Source of the DNA: Ricinus communis
Lineage: Eukaryota > Streptophyta > Magnoliopsida > Malpighiales > Euphorbiaceae
Assembly (NCBI RefSeq): GCF_019578655.1
Contig: NC_063258.1
Location: forward strand, 7,754,802-7,818,801
Reading direction: 5' to 3'
Length of the DNA stretch: 64,000 bases
This document shows, piece by piece, positions 10,706-22,953 of this stretch. The notes beneath the pieces were generated by a model. It did no database searches, was not told the origin of the DNA, and saw only the letters and a list, made by a program, of their open reading frames with translations. A program made the translations under genes and the position numbers. The stretch's first letter is position 1; each line of letters begins with the position of its first letter.

Positions 10706-11280
10706 CCTAGCGCGAGGGTTGATTAAGTCCAACAAGTTCTTATAAAAACCTATAGCTTGATTTCCCGCAAGGTAGAAGATTGAAATAATATGCCCATTAA
10801 CCTCAAGTATTTAGTTGTATGTGGTTTTTATAGTGCAGAAGCCCTCATTCCATAAGAAGAAGAAACTAGATGCTAAATATGAATAAATAAATACAAAAAG
10901 ATAAATAAACTAAAATCAAATCAAGAAGGAGAGAGGACTTGACTAGGCAATAACTCTCGTAGTCCTAAATTTTATTAGCCAGCTTAACAGAAACAAGGGT
11001 AAATTGGCGTGGGCCTACCTAGAAACATTCCGACCCGAATTACTTTGTTGTATGCATTTCAAACATCAGAGCGCTCGAATTCCGACTAGTATTACACTTG
11101 GATTAATTGAAAATAACACGAGTTTTGCCTTACATACGTGGATTTATGTTTCATCCTGCTGATCATCAATGTAATCCCCAATGGCACCGGTCAAGCTTGT
11201 CAATTACGCTCCCATGTTTCCTTATGCCAATCCTTATGTCATAAGGAGTCCTCATCCTTAGAGAGCAAGGAATGACTACA
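10706..11280 (+). repeat. Background repeat B, plus
   Basis: Contains the CTAGCGCGAG block, GGTTTTTATAGTGC (an antisense TATA region), the GGGCCTACCTAG unit start near 11010, and the AGGAGTCCTCATCC block near 11243. It is cut at 11280 by element I. No gene. Confidence 0.75.
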
Positions 11281-11720
11281 AAGCCAAGAAAAATGACTTG
11301 ATCTAAACAAAAACTATACTTTTTAAGATTGGCAAACAACCTCTCCTTCCTAAGAACTTCTAAGACACATCTAACATGAAAAACATGATCATCAAGATTC
11401 TTAGAATATATCAAGATGTCATCAATATACACAACTACAAATTTACTAAGAAATTCACGCAATACATGGTTCATTAATCTCATGAATGTACTAGGTGCAT
11501 TTGTTAACTTAAACGGCATAATTAACCACTCATATAGACCATATTTGGTCTTGAAAGCCGTTTTCCACTCATCCCTAGTTTTCATGTGAATTTGATAGTA
11601 CCCACTTTGAAAATCTATCTTAGTAAAAAGACGTGCACCGTGCAGCTCATCAAGCATATCATCTAACCTAGGGATAGGATGATGATATTTACCATTATTT
11701 TGTCAATTGCATGGTAGTCT
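11281..11720 (-). pseudogene. Reverse transcriptase fragment (I)
   Basis: RT reading from about 11720 down: [20 protein letters not shown], then [28 protein letters not shown] and the catalytic [13 protein letters not shown] (Y-I-D-D encoded at 11418-11429), then [10 protein letters not shown] and VIFLGFV, where it breaks into B sequence at about 11280. The remaining codons to 11166 are B sequence. RT lacks its thumb, and the rest of pol is absent. Confidence 0.85.
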
Positions 11721-11824
11721 ACGCACATTCTCCACATGCCATCCTTCTTTAGAACCAGAATTACTAGAGCCGCACAAGGACTTAAGCTTTCACACACATA
11801 CCCTTTTGCCATTAGCTCATCCAC

Positions 11825-12034
11825 TTACTGTTGAAGCTCCTTTATTTCATTGGAATTACTTCGATAGGCTGGTCTATTTTGTATGGCAGCCCCTAGCACG
11901 AAGTCGATTTGATGTTCTATACCCCTTTTTGGTGGCAAATCGATTGGCATTTCTTCAGGGAAAACATCATCAACTTCTTGTAAAAGGTTAGCAAACATAC
12001 TCGGCAAGGAAAGATCATGGTCAATAGTGTTCAA
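11825..12034 (-). pseudogene. Protease-RT linker and RT N-terminal fragment (I)
   Basis: Contains FANLLQEVDDVFPEEMP and LPPKRGIEHQIDFVLGAAI, the conserved D-x-F-P-E / L-P-P-x-R-G-I-E-H segment before RT in chromovirus-type gypsy elements. It is followed at about 11720-11824 by broken RT fingers sequence. Confidence 0.8.
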
Positions 12035-12420
12035 ATATACATATAACCAAAAACACTACCCTATCAGTATGCAATGAATGCCAAATCTCACCTTTCTTAG
12101 CCAATAAAATACCTTTTTTCAGTTTGGGTTGCTCGCTTTCTTGATTACCACTATCTTTACGTAGTTCAATAACACGCTCGGCATTTTCAGTGTCAACCCT
12201 TTCTTTCTCTAGTTTACTTTGGTCATCATACACTTTCTTAGAAGAAAGAGGTGTCAATGTAACTTTTCTCCCTTCCTTCATAAAACTATACCTATTATTC
12301 TTTGCTGGCCATCTCAGTTTGAGTTGTTTTTCCAATTTAATGGCAATGTGCACCATCTTATCAATCTCCACATAATTTTGTAACTCAATCCTATTAGCAA
12401 ATCTTTTTGTTTAACCCTCT
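12021..12420 (-). pseudogene. gag fused to end of protease by internal deletion (I)
   Basis: One open frame (12021-12371) begins with the Gag motif MVHIAIKLEKQLK and passes within a few codons to NNRYSFMKEGRKVTLTPL, which normally lies after the protease domain. The zinc knuckle and whole protease are therefore missing. The join sits at about 12300-12315, in frame. Confidence 0.7.
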
Positions 12421-12710
12421 AAGGAAATGTGCCATTGTGGCTTCTCTGTCCTGTTAAGCCTAGCCTAGCCTAGTCATCAATATCTCCATTTCCTAAAAGT
12501 AATCTTCAAGACTCTTTGTACCTTGCCTTAAGTATTGAATCTTTAATGTAACTCCCTTTCGTGATGCAAAGGTATAAATCTCTTCGTCATCATATTCTTA
12601 AGAGCCACCCAACTGTTAATTAGCTCCTCCATGTTTCTTCTCCTATTCACTACCATCTGCTTATACCACATAATAGCATAGTCACTAAAATGACTAACCA
12701 ACAATCTCAT

Positions 12711-13200
12711 CTACTTCTTATCCAAAAAGTTATGACAATTAAAGATATAATCAACCCCTTTTTTCCACTCTAAATAGGCTTCAAAGTTAGATTTACCTGT
12801 AAAGTTGGGCATCCTAAGTTTAATACTACCTAGGTTTCGGTTAACATCATCATTACTGTACCCATTGCCACCATAATTGCCACCACCTCTTCCTAAGTTA
12901 GGGTTTTGCCTAGCTCCAATACCCACACCATAATTTACACTAAATGCTCCTCTACCAGCTCTTATGAACGCAAGGTTATCATGATCCTTATAAAGTTGAT
13001 CATATATCTATCATTTCCAATAGGTTCTTGTCTACAATCACCTTGCCCTACATCCACTCCAACATTGTGCCTATTACCATTATTCCCTCCAAGTGTGGCA
13101 ATTTGATCTATAAGGGTTCTTTGGTTAGCCTTCATAGTTCTAGTAATCTTCCTTGTATCTAACTCAAATCTTTCCAACCTCTCATTCAAAGTAGTTATAT
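12711..13200 (-). pseudogene. gag N-terminal part (I), two frames
   Basis: 12962-13189 encodes an N-terminal helical segment (NERLERFELDTRKITRTMKA). 12711-12926 gives a Gly/Asn-rich linker, then LGSIKLRMPNFTGKSNFEAY and LEWKKGVDYIFNCHNF, the start of the capsid-like domain. Frames differ, and the middle of the capsid (12421-12710) has stops. Confidence 0.75.
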
Positions 13201-14859
13201 TTCATTATAATCTCTCATTCTCATGCATTTGTGGCACAGAAATACCAGGTTGTTTTATCCTAACCTCATTATCATTGCCACCATTACTACCATTTGAACC
13301 ACTTCATATGGCTGCAATAAAAGGTTAGAAAAATAATAAAACAAAAATAAATAAAGATTAAAGTCCTCAAACACTCTCTTACGTGTTTGCTCTCAAATAA
13401 TGGGGATGTTCACTCGTGTTTCACACTAATAAGTATGTTCTCACAAGGTTAAACTTCATACCTTTCAACCTTGTTTTCGAATATTCTTATGTGAATCAAG
13501 AATCACTACAAATTTTATCACTCTCTTTGTAACACATAAGAATCAAAGATTAGAATACTTAGTTGAAGCAAATATTAAAATTCAAGAAAGTATCAAGGTT
13601 GTGTTCGGATCAAGAAATTAGGAATCAAATATTAAAGAAACTCAAACGGAAGAAAATAACAAATAAAGAAGTTATCTAGAAGCAATAATATGTAAAATGG
13701 AAACAAGAAAAAGGCAAGAAGCAAATCAGCAAGTTTTAAAGAAATACTCTCTCCAACTTTTAATGACTCAAGAACACTAGAAAACAACTAAAGAGACAAA
13801 TGACTTATGAATTAAAGACTCAAAGAATGCAAGAATCAAGAAAATACATGCAAGAATATCAAGACTCTAATTTGGCCTAATCAAGAAAATACATCCTAAA
13901 CAACTTTGATTTGATCAAACTCAGTGAAAAATATTAAAGATGCAATGGACAAGTGAAAGAAATAGAAATTAAGACTCAAGAAATAAGAAAAATAATCAAG
14001 AATCCAAAATACCTAATTCGGCTATTTTTTACTTTTAATGTTATAACAGAATTGAATCAATCAAGAATGATGAAAAACAATAATAAAATAATACAAAACA
14101 CTAAGAAATAGAATTTATAAGAAAAGAATTGAAGAAAAACCTCAAAGAAAGCAAGATTGCAATTCGGGTTCTTATATCCTTTCTCTAACCAAACAGCAAC
14201 CAAAACTCAATTTTAAGCTTTAAGATCAATCTAAAACCTTCAATAATTTTATTATAATCAACAAGGGATTAGATAAAGAAATAAAAGTATCACAACAAAA
14301 TCGACCAAGATTGCTTGAACAACCTGCGCACCAATTATCTCAATTCGCGAACACTCGAGAACAAGTAGAAAGAAGAAAAGAAAGAGAAAGTTTGTGGAAT
14401 CAGCAAGCAATTAGGATATGAGATTGTTTACAGCTCAATCTCTTCTCAACATGGTTTGTTGTCAATATAATCATATCTGCCACCCAAATCCTCTTATCTC
14501 TCTAAACTGAATGGATTAGCTACTTTGTAGCTACACCTCTTCCTACAAATGAAGAATCAAGATTTTCAAGAAAAATATAAGATAGTTCAAGAAATCAAGA
14601 TATTCAAGTAAGCTTCAAGATTGCAGATTTTTCTTCAAGATTCAATTTTTTTTTAATACTTATTTTCTTCTTTCTTTCTTTTCTTTTCTAGATCTGAATA
14701 TGAAATTACACATAATAAGAATAATAATGTAAATCAAGAACACAACCGTACCTCTACTCCAAGATCTCCAAGAAGCCAAAATACCTTTATAAGAACTTAA
14801 AAAAACAACTAAATAACATAATAGGACAAGGATACGCAATCTGATTTCCAAGAGCCAAA
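13201..14859 (-). mobile_element. 5' leader of element I
   Basis: About 1.66 kb between PBS and gag with no convincing gene. It is strongly A-rich on the plus strand (AAGAAA / TCAAGAA words), with a pyrimidine run near 14660-14690. Similar A-rich leaders precede the gag-like regions at 49095-49479, 54490-54995 and 61670-62633. Confidence 0.6.
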
Positions 14860-14871
14860 GCTCTAATACCA
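14860..14871 (-). promoter_or_regulatory. Primer-binding site of I, tRNA-iMet type
   Basis: Minus strand TGGTATTAGAGC, one mismatch to the plant initiator-tRNA-Met PBS TGGTATCAGAGC, two bases from the LTR end ...TTCTTAACA at 14874. Confidence 0.85.
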
Positions 14872-14873
14872 AA

Positions 14874-15160
14874 TGTTAAGAACCTTTAAGAATAGAATAT
14901 ACAAACTCTAATAGTTATGCACCTATATATCAATAACCTAGACCCACTAACAAATTGAATCAAATCGTAGGATCACTCTAGATCAGATTATAAAGTTGAT
15001 CAATATAATTAGAACCTAAATAAAATGAAGTCCTTTAAACCCTAATCCTAGCACACCACAAAGATAGATCAAATCTTTGATAAATGTTAAATGCATTCAA
15101 CAAGAATACAAGAATTCAAGCATAGGTTGCCAGAACAATAAAATATCATTAATAATCAAA
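14874..15160 (-). mobile_element. 5' LTR of I, truncated
   Basis: On the minus strand it ends ...GGTTCTTAACA next to the PBS. Only about 290 bp (R/U5-like) remains; beyond 15160 the sequence is B. Confidence 0.7.
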
Positions 15161-15616
15161 AACTTGGACATAGGCATCGGTCCAATGCTTGGACAAATGC
15201 AAAGAAACAAAATTAGTTGATCGAGTATTGATATCATTCTTTGAATGATTGTGGAAGAATCTTTTGGAGGAAAGAGGGAACACCGAGAATTGAGGCACGC
15301 CCAAATATTCTAATTCAGGATTTTCACCATTGGGATATCCATCATTTCTTGTTCCTGTATGCACGAGGACTCCCGATGACAGAAGGATTGATGTAAGGAA
15401 TCATGGGAATGCATTGAGACTTAGCTTGATGATCAAGTAGGACAAAATGTAAATCCATGCGCATTAGAGAGATATCATGTTGGTTTTAATTAATCCAAGT
15501 GTAATATAAGTGGGAATGCAAGCGTTTTAATATTTAGCATGCATATAAAGAAGTAATTTGAGTCGGAGTATTATTAGGTTGGCTCATGTAGATTTTCTCT
15601 TGTTTTCGTTAAGTTG
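15161..15616 (-). repeat. Background repeat B, minus
   Basis: Holds one recurring small ORF on the minus strand (15149-15364, about 70 codons, with NDGYPNGENPELEYLGVP). It ends at 15616 with AGTTG, the left target copy of the solo LTR C. Confidence 0.75.
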
Positions 15617-16526
15617 TGATATGGAACCTCCACAAATAAGCTTGAGAACCCTTTTGAATTGCGGATGCCCAACACATTGACATGAAAACCCCAAGAACCA
15701 ATTCAGTTCAACCCCTAAGAAAGATTAGAAGACAGATTTCTTAGAAAGATGATGAAGAATTAGAACCTAAGGAAAAGTAAGTCCCTTAAACCCCAATTCC
15801 AAGTATGCCACAAGGATAGATCAACTCCTTGATAAGTAAGGTTTTCACTCAAATAAGAACATAAAGACAAAGCAAACAAGCTTTTAGGTAAAATTACCAA
15901 TTATCATTCAACTTCAAATTTTTTTTACATCAAAATTCGTACTAGCCTTATATAGGCCTTAGAAAACCCTAAATCTTAACTAATAAGGATTTACATCTCA
16001 TCTAAGAGAAGGATAACCTTACTAACTAAAAGAGATAACTTCAACACAGTCCTAGTTAGGTTAAACTACATGTGTGACCGCCCAAAATAAGCCATAAAAC
16101 CCTATTTACATAAGTCATATAGATGGGCCTCATAACATAAGCCAAGTTAGGCCCAAAGTCTTCATATGCTCCAATTCAGCTTCTTTGGTCTTTTTAAGCC
16201 CAATTAAATTCATTCAAGCTCAATAAACTGAATTAAATTAATAAGCCTTGAACTTAAATCCAATTCTTCAAGCCTTAATGTGTCCTTAGCCTAAACGTCT
16301 TGGATAAGCTCATTGACTTGCAATTTGAATCGAACTAGGACTCCTAGTTGATTTAGGATTCCTTTGGTTGCTTATACTCCTAATATCATCAGGACTCTTG
16401 GTCGGATTGGGATTCCTAATTAAGTCAGGACTCCTTATTGGATTATAATTCCTTAAGCTAGTAGGATTTGCATCATCAAGACTCCTTGTTAGAGTAGGAT
16501 TCGATGTGCGAGTTTGGTTCGTATCA
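15617..16526 (-). mobile_element. Solo LTR C
   Basis: 910 bp, TGATACGAACC...GGTTCCATATCA on the minus strand, sitting in B. Flanks are AGTTG (15612-15616) and AGCTA (16527-16531); intact B copies read AGCTG here, so each flank appears to have one change. There is no internal region, as expected after LTR-LTR recombination. It holds the AGGACTCCT / AGGATTCC minisatellite at 16335-16510. Confidence 0.85.
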
Positions 16527-17686
16527 AGCTAGCTCATAAAATTTAGGACTATGAGAGCTGTTGATCAATCAAGTCCTCTCCGATTGTTGATTTTACTTTA
16601 TTTTATTCATCTTTATTTTATTCATTTATTTATATTTAGCTTATACTTTCTTCTTCATATGGAGTTCAGGCTTTTGCACTATAAAAACCGCATCCAAATG
16701 AACACTTTATAGTAATTAGCATATTATTTTAGTTTTCTACCTTGCGGAACATTAAGTATGGGTTCTTCCAAAAACTTTGTGGACTTATCAACACTAGCGC
16801 TACCAAGCATAGACTTATCATCGTGTTCTTCCTTTCTCTTTTGTTCTTTGTCTACCCTGTGTTTAAATTAATTTGATTTGATGCTTACACTTAGCCATAT
16901 GGTAGAGAATAAAGAACTTGTGATTTCTTTCCTTACCGGATCTGAAATCCTACCTATATTCTCATTTTATTTATTTCTATTATGTCTCTCTTTCTAATCC
17001 CTATCGAGAATGATGGTTTGGCTTAATTTGGGAGCATAAACACGAGTGTTGAGTGAAAGTGCATGGAAGCAGTAATCGTAGGCACCGATCTAATGCTTCG
17101 ACAAATGTAAAGAAAGAAAATTAGTTGATCATGTATTGATATCATTCTTTCAATGATCACAAATGAATCTTTGGAGGAAAGAGGGAATCATAAGAATCGA
17201 GGCACATCCAAGTATTCCGATATAGGATTTGTACTATTGGATCTCCATCCTTCATTGTTCCTCTAGGCACGAGGAGTCCTGATGATATAAGGTTTGGCAT
17301 AAAGTATTAGGGAACCCAATGAACAAGCTTAATTGATGGTATTGGGCCTTAGCTTGATTATCAAGTAGAACGAGGAATAAATCCACGTGGATAAAGGAGA
17401 AATCATATTATTTTCGATTAATCCAAGCATAATACAAGCCAGAATTCGAGCTCTTTAATATTTGAAATGAATAAAATGAAGCAATTTGGGTCAGAGTGTT
17501 TTTAGGTAGGCCTACGTGAATTTACCCTTATTTTTATTAAGCTGGCTCATAAAATTTGGGACTACGAGCTTTATTTTCCATTCAACTCCTCTCTAATTCT
17601 TGATTTGACTTTAGTTTATTCATATTTCTTTATTTATTTATTCATATTTGGCTTCTTGTTTCTTCTTCTAAAAGGGGCAACCGAAT
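16527..17686 (-). repeat. Background repeat B, more than one full unit
   Basis: CTCATAAAATTT recurs at about 16534 and 17546, giving a direct period of about 1.01 kb. Read on the plus strand this copy has CACTATAAAAACCG (TATA at 16680-16686), then an R/U5-like GGGTTCTTCCAAAAACTTTG-type stretch, resembling a gypsy LTR. It ends with CGAAT, the target copy of LTR G. Confidence 0.8.
16680..16686 (+). promoter_or_regulatory. TATA-like box in repeat B
   Basis: TATAAAA in the context CACTATAAAAACCGCAT, repeated in most B copies (for example 19500-19506 and, reversed, near 10838). It suggests B derives from an LTR promoter. Activity unknown. Confidence 0.4.
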
Positions 17687-18580
17687 CGATGCAACCCCAA
17701 AGCCCAAAGAATCGAGTAGTCAACTAAGTCAAGGAGATCAAGTTCCAAGCCTAAGTGATCCATTATTCATCGAGGGAGGCCCAATTACAATAGCTAGAGC
17801 CAAGAGAATGAAAGGGGACTTAAATGGTCTTATCCAAGATATTTGGGCCAAGCCTTCGAAGCCATATGAAGAGTTATAGTTAATCAAGCCCAATCTTGTT
17901 ATTAAACTAATTCAACAAGTCGGGCCATGATTCCTTTAAGTTTTGGGCGAAATTTTACTTAAAGGATAAGGGAAGGCCAAATTATTAAAGAGGAAGCAAG
18001 GAAAGAAGCTTAAAGAGGAAATAAGGAGGTGCATGCTTGTGAGCTTGAGCTAGGCACCTAAATTGGTTTAGGAAACAAAGCAACCGCCCTTTTTAGTTAT
18101 TTAGCAATATTAGATGTTGATTTAGTCCATTCTTCCTATATCAAAGGTTACCTAAATTACTCTAGTTACTTATTTTGTTATTTAGGAAACTTCTAATTTG
18201 TTCTTTGATTTTTACTTTTTTATTCTAGTTTCTTCTTAAACTTGTAAAGGAGGTTAAGGTTGTATCTTTGGCTATTTAAACACACTATAGCCGAATGGTT
18301 TAGGTTAATAATTTTTATTATTGATTCCATTAAGAGAATTCAATTTTTGGTTCTTCTAAGAACTTTTGAACTTATCAAGACCTGTTCTTGTTGCGTTCTT
18401 TGAGACTTATCAGTCACCTTCTTTCTAATCTTGAGTGTGGCATCCAAAACCCTTCTATACCAAGGTTCACACTTCTAGTAAAGTGTTGGGTCGAGGTCTT
18501 TGTCCGGTAATCTAACTTTAGAAATTCTTGGCAACAATTTCGCAACGTGTTTCTTGCAAAATCCATCAAGAATCATATCA
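17687..18580 (+). mobile_element. Solo LTR G
   Basis: 894 bp ending ...AATCATATCA, flanked by perfect CGAAT repeats (17682-17686 and 18581-18585). The first base is C (CGATGCAACCCC) where T is expected. The U3 includes a pol C-terminal coding tail (PLFIEGGPIT...ARAKRMK, about 17770-17880). GGCTATTTAAAC at about 18268 is TATA-like, and CTTTTGAACTTATCAAG is a U5-type word. It matches the 3' LTR at 47390-48261. Confidence 0.9.
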
Positions 18581-20275
18581 CGAATACTTGAGGCTAATGA
18601 ACATATTATTTTAGTTTTCTAGCTGGTGGGAAATCAAGTTATGGGTTCTTTCAAGAACTTTATGGACTTATCAATACTTGAACTAGTGAGCCTAGTCTTA
18701 TACCGCACATCCTTCCTTTCTCTTTTGTTCTTTGTCTACCTTGTGTTTAAATCAATTTGACTTGATGCTTACGCTTAGCCGTATGGTAGAGAATAAAGAA
18801 CTTGTGATTTCTTTGCTTACCAGATCTGAAATCCTACCTATTTTCTCATTTTGTTTGTTTCTTTTATGTCCTTCTCTCTAATCTCTATCTTATAAGATGG
18901 TTTGATTTTATTTGGAGAGCATAAACATATGCATTGAGTGATAGCGCATGGAAGCGGCAACCATAGGCACCCAATGAATGCTTAGACAAATGCGAAGAAA
19001 GAAAATTAGTTAATCGAGTATGGATATCATTCTCTGAATGATTGCAGAGGAATCTTTTAGAGGAAAGAGAGAATGATGAGAATCGAGGCACGCCTAAATA
19101 TTCCGATTTAGGATTTGCACCATTGGGATTTCCATCATTTCTTATTCCTTCAAGCACGAGGATTCCTGATGACACAAGGATTAGTGTAAATCCACGCGCA
19201 TTATAGAGATATCATGTTGGTTTTGATTAATACAATTGTAATACAAGTGGAAATGCAAGAATTTTGATGTTTGGTATGCATATAAATAAGTAATTTGAGC
19301 CGAGGAGTTATTAGGTAGGCCCTCCTAAATTTTGCCTTGTTTTCGTCCAGCTGGCTCATAAAATTTAGGACTATGAGAGCTGTTGACCAGTCAACTCCTC
19401 TTTGGTTGTTGATTTGAATTTAGTTTATTCGTCTTTATTTATTTATTTTTTCAAATTTAGCTTATACTTTCTTCTTCATATGGAATTCGGGCTCTCGCAT
19501 TATAAAAACTGCATGCAATCGAATACTTGAGGCCAATGAGTATATTATTTCAGTTTTCTACCTTGTGGAAAATCAAGTTATGGGTTCTTTCAAGAACTTT
19601 TTGGACTTATTAAAACTCTCACTAGCGAGCATAGACTTATCCCTCCTTTCCTTTCTCTTGTGTTCTTTGCCTACCCTTGTGTTTAAATCAATTCAATTTG
19701 ATCCTTACACTTAACCGTATGGAATAGAACATAAAACTTATGATTTCTTTCCTTATCGTATCTCAAATCCTACCTATATTCTCATTTTGTTTGTTTCTTT
19801 TGTGTCTTTCTTTCTAATCTCTATCTAGTATGATGGTTTGATTTTATTTAGGGAGCATAATCATGAGTGTTGAGTGAAATTGGGTGGAAGCAGTAACTAT
19901 AGGCACTGATCCAATGCTTTAATGAATGTAAAGAAAGAATATTAGTTGATCGTGTATTATCATTCTCCATATTATCGCAGATGAATCTTTTAGAGGAAAG
20001 AGGGAACAACGAGAATTGAGGCACGCCAAATATTATGTTTCAAGATTTGCACTACTGGGATTTGCATCCTTCTTTATTCCTCTAGGTAGGAGGACTCCTA
20101 ATGACACAAGGTTTGGCATAAGGAATCATAGGAATGCAAGTCACAAGCTTCAATGGTGGCATTAAGGCTTAGTTTGATGATCAAGCAGGATGAGATGTAA
20201 ATCTACGTGCGTAAAGGAGAAATCATATTATTTTTTATTTATCCAAGTGTAACACAAGCAACAATGTGAGGATAA
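18581..20275 (-). repeat. Background repeat B, tandem units, minus
   Basis: The block ACTTGAGG recurs at about 18587 and 19525 (period about 0.94 kb). The recurring small ORF is at 18885-19175 (96 codons, minus), the longest clean example. It ends at about 20275, where orientation flips. Confidence 0.8.
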
Positions 20276-22953
20276 AAGGAAGAAACTAGAAGCTAAATAT
20301 GAATAACTAAATAAAGAAAGATAAATAAACTAAAGTCAAATCAAGAACGAGAGAAGAGTTGACTGGGCAATAACTCTCGTACTCCTAAATTTTGTGAGCC
20401 AACTTAATGAAAACAAGAGAAAATTTGCGTGGGACTATGTAATATCACTTTAACCCAAATTACTTCATTATCTGCATTTCAAACATTAAGGAGCTCAAAT
20501 TTTAACTGTATTCTGCTTGGATTAATCAAGAATAACATGATTTCTCACTTATGCATGTGGATTTACATCTTATTCTACTTGACCATGAAGCTAAGGCCTA
20601 ATCCCATCAATCAAGCTTGTCAATTGCATTCCCAAGATTCTTTAGCCAAACCTTGCGTCATAAGGAATCCTCATGCCTAGAGGAACAAGGAAGGATGGAT
20701 ATCCCAATGGTGTAAATTCCGAATTGGAATATTTGAGCGTACCTCGATTCTTGTCGTTCCCTTTTCCTCTAAAAGATTCATTTGGAGAATGATATCAATA
20801 CACGATCAACTAATTTTCTTTATTCACATTCATCAAAGCATTGGATCAGTGCCTATGATTGCCGCTTCCACGTGCTTTCACTCAACAGTCGCGTTTATGC
20901 TCCCCAAATAAAATCAAACCAAAAGAAACAAAAAAAATGAGAATATAGGTAGGACTTCATATCCGGTAAGGAAAGAAATCACAAGTTCTTTATTCTCATC
21001 CATACGGTAAGTGTAAGGATCAAATTGAATTGATTTAAACATAAGAGAAGACAAAGAACATAAGAGAAAGGAAGGACATGAGGGATAAGTATATGCTCGT
21101 TAGTGCGAGTGTTGATAAGTTTGATCTAGATTTTATGAGATAGTTTAACAAAAATAAGGGTAAATTCATATGGGCCTACCTAAAAACACTATGATCCAAA
21201 ATGCTTCATTATATGCATTTCAAACAGCAAACTGCTCGAATTTCGGCTTGTATTACACTTGGATTAAGCAAAAACAACATGATTTCTCCCTTACAAGCAT
21301 GGATTTACGTCTTGTCCTGCTTGATCATCAAGCAAAGTCCTAATGCCACTAGTCAAGCTTGACAATTATGCTCCTATGATTCCTTATGCCAATTATTGTG
21401 TCATCAGGAGTCCTCATTCTTAGAGGAGCAACGAATGAGGGAGATCATAATGGTGCAAATCATGAAAAAGAATATCTAGGCGTGCCTCAATTCTCATCGT
21501 TCCCTCTTTCCTCATTAAGATTCGTCCATGATCATCCGGAGAATTATATTAATACTTTATCAACTAATTTTCTTTCTTCGCATTGTACACGCATTGGATC
21601 GTGCATATGGTTGATGCTTCCATGCGCTTTCACTCAACATTTGTGTTTATGCTCTCCAAATAAAATTAAACCATCATACTAGACAAGAATTAGAAAGAGA
21701 GGCATAAAAGAAACTAATAAAATGAGAATATAGTTTGGATTTCTTCCCCGATAAGGAAAGAAATTACAAATTCTTTATTCTATTCGATACGACTAAGAAT
21801 AAGAATTAAATTAAATTGATTTTAACACAAGAGTAGGTATAGAACACAAAAGAAAGGAAGGACGTGAGCGATAAGTCTATGCTCTCTAGCGCTAGTGTTT
21901 ATAAGTCTGCAAAGTTCTTGAAAGAATCTATAACTTGATATCTTTTAAGGTAGAAAACTGAAATAATATGCTCATTAGCCTTAAGTATTCAGTTGCATTC
22001 ATTTTTATAGTACGAAAGTCCTCATTCCATTAGAAGAATAAACTATAAGCTAAATATGAATAAATAAATAAAGAAAGATGAATATACTGAAGTCAAATCA
22101 AGAACGAGAGAGGAGTTGACTGGTCAACAACTCTCTTAGTCCTAAATTTTATAAGCCATTTTAACAAAAGTAAGGGAAAATTTGCATGGGTCTACATAAT
22201 AACATTCCAACCCAAATTACTTCATTATATGTGTCCCAAACAATAAAATGCTCACATTCCTACTTGTATTACACTTAGATTTATAGAAAAACAACATGAC
22301 TTCTCCTTTACGGGCGTTTATTTATGCCTCGTCCTACTTGATCATCAAATTTGGAACTATAAGAGTTGTTAACTAGTCCTTACGGCAGTCTTTATGTCAT
22401 CAATAGTCATCATGCCTTAAGGAATAAGGAATGATGGAGATCCAAAATTTTGTGAACCAACTTAATGAAAACAAGGGAGAATTCATGCGGGCCTACCTAA
22501 TAACACTCCAAATAAAATTACTTAATTATATGCATCCTAAAGATCAAAAAGCTCACATTCAATATTATATTATGCTTGGATTCATTGATAACATTATGAT
22601 TTCTATCTTACGCACGTGGATTTACATCTCATCTTGCTTGATCTTAAAGCCAAGCCCCAATGCCACCGGTCAGGCTTATCAATTGCATTTCCATGATTCT
22701 TTAAGCTAATCATTGTGTTATCATGTTTTGTTGTGCCTAAGAATCAAAATATTTGTGCGTGCCTCAATTCTCATCTTTCCCTCTTTCCTCCCAAAGATTC
22801 ATCTGCGATCACTCAGAGAATGATATCAATACTCAATCAACTAATTGTCCTTTTTTTGCATTCGTCTAAGCATTGGATCAATGTCTGTAATTGTTGCTTC
22901 CATGCAGTTTCTCTTAGTAGTAGTGTTTATGCTCCCCAAATAAAACCAAACCT
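20276..22953 (+). repeat. Background repeat B, tandem units, plus
   Basis: Orientation reverses at about 20270-20280. Unit starts (GGGCCTACC-like) lie near 20430, 21170, 22190 and 22487, so spacing is 740, 1,020 and 300 bp: full and deleted units alternate. The small ORF recurs at 21386-21682 (98 codons). The short unit joins GATGGAGATCC directly to AAAATTTTGTGAACC at about 22440. Confidence 0.8.

Larger units (their letters stand above)
11281..15160 (-). mobile_element. Truncated gypsy element I (minus)
   Basis: Read on the minus strand: partial 5' LTR (14874-15160), tRNA-Met-type PBS, long leader, gag pieces, a gag-to-protease fusion and part of RT. It ends abruptly in B at 11280, so RNase H, integrase and the 3' LTR are missing. 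The 5' LTR is also cut at about 15160. LTR sequence resembles LTR D (shared GATCAAGAATTAGAACCTAA and nearby words). Confidence 0.75.
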
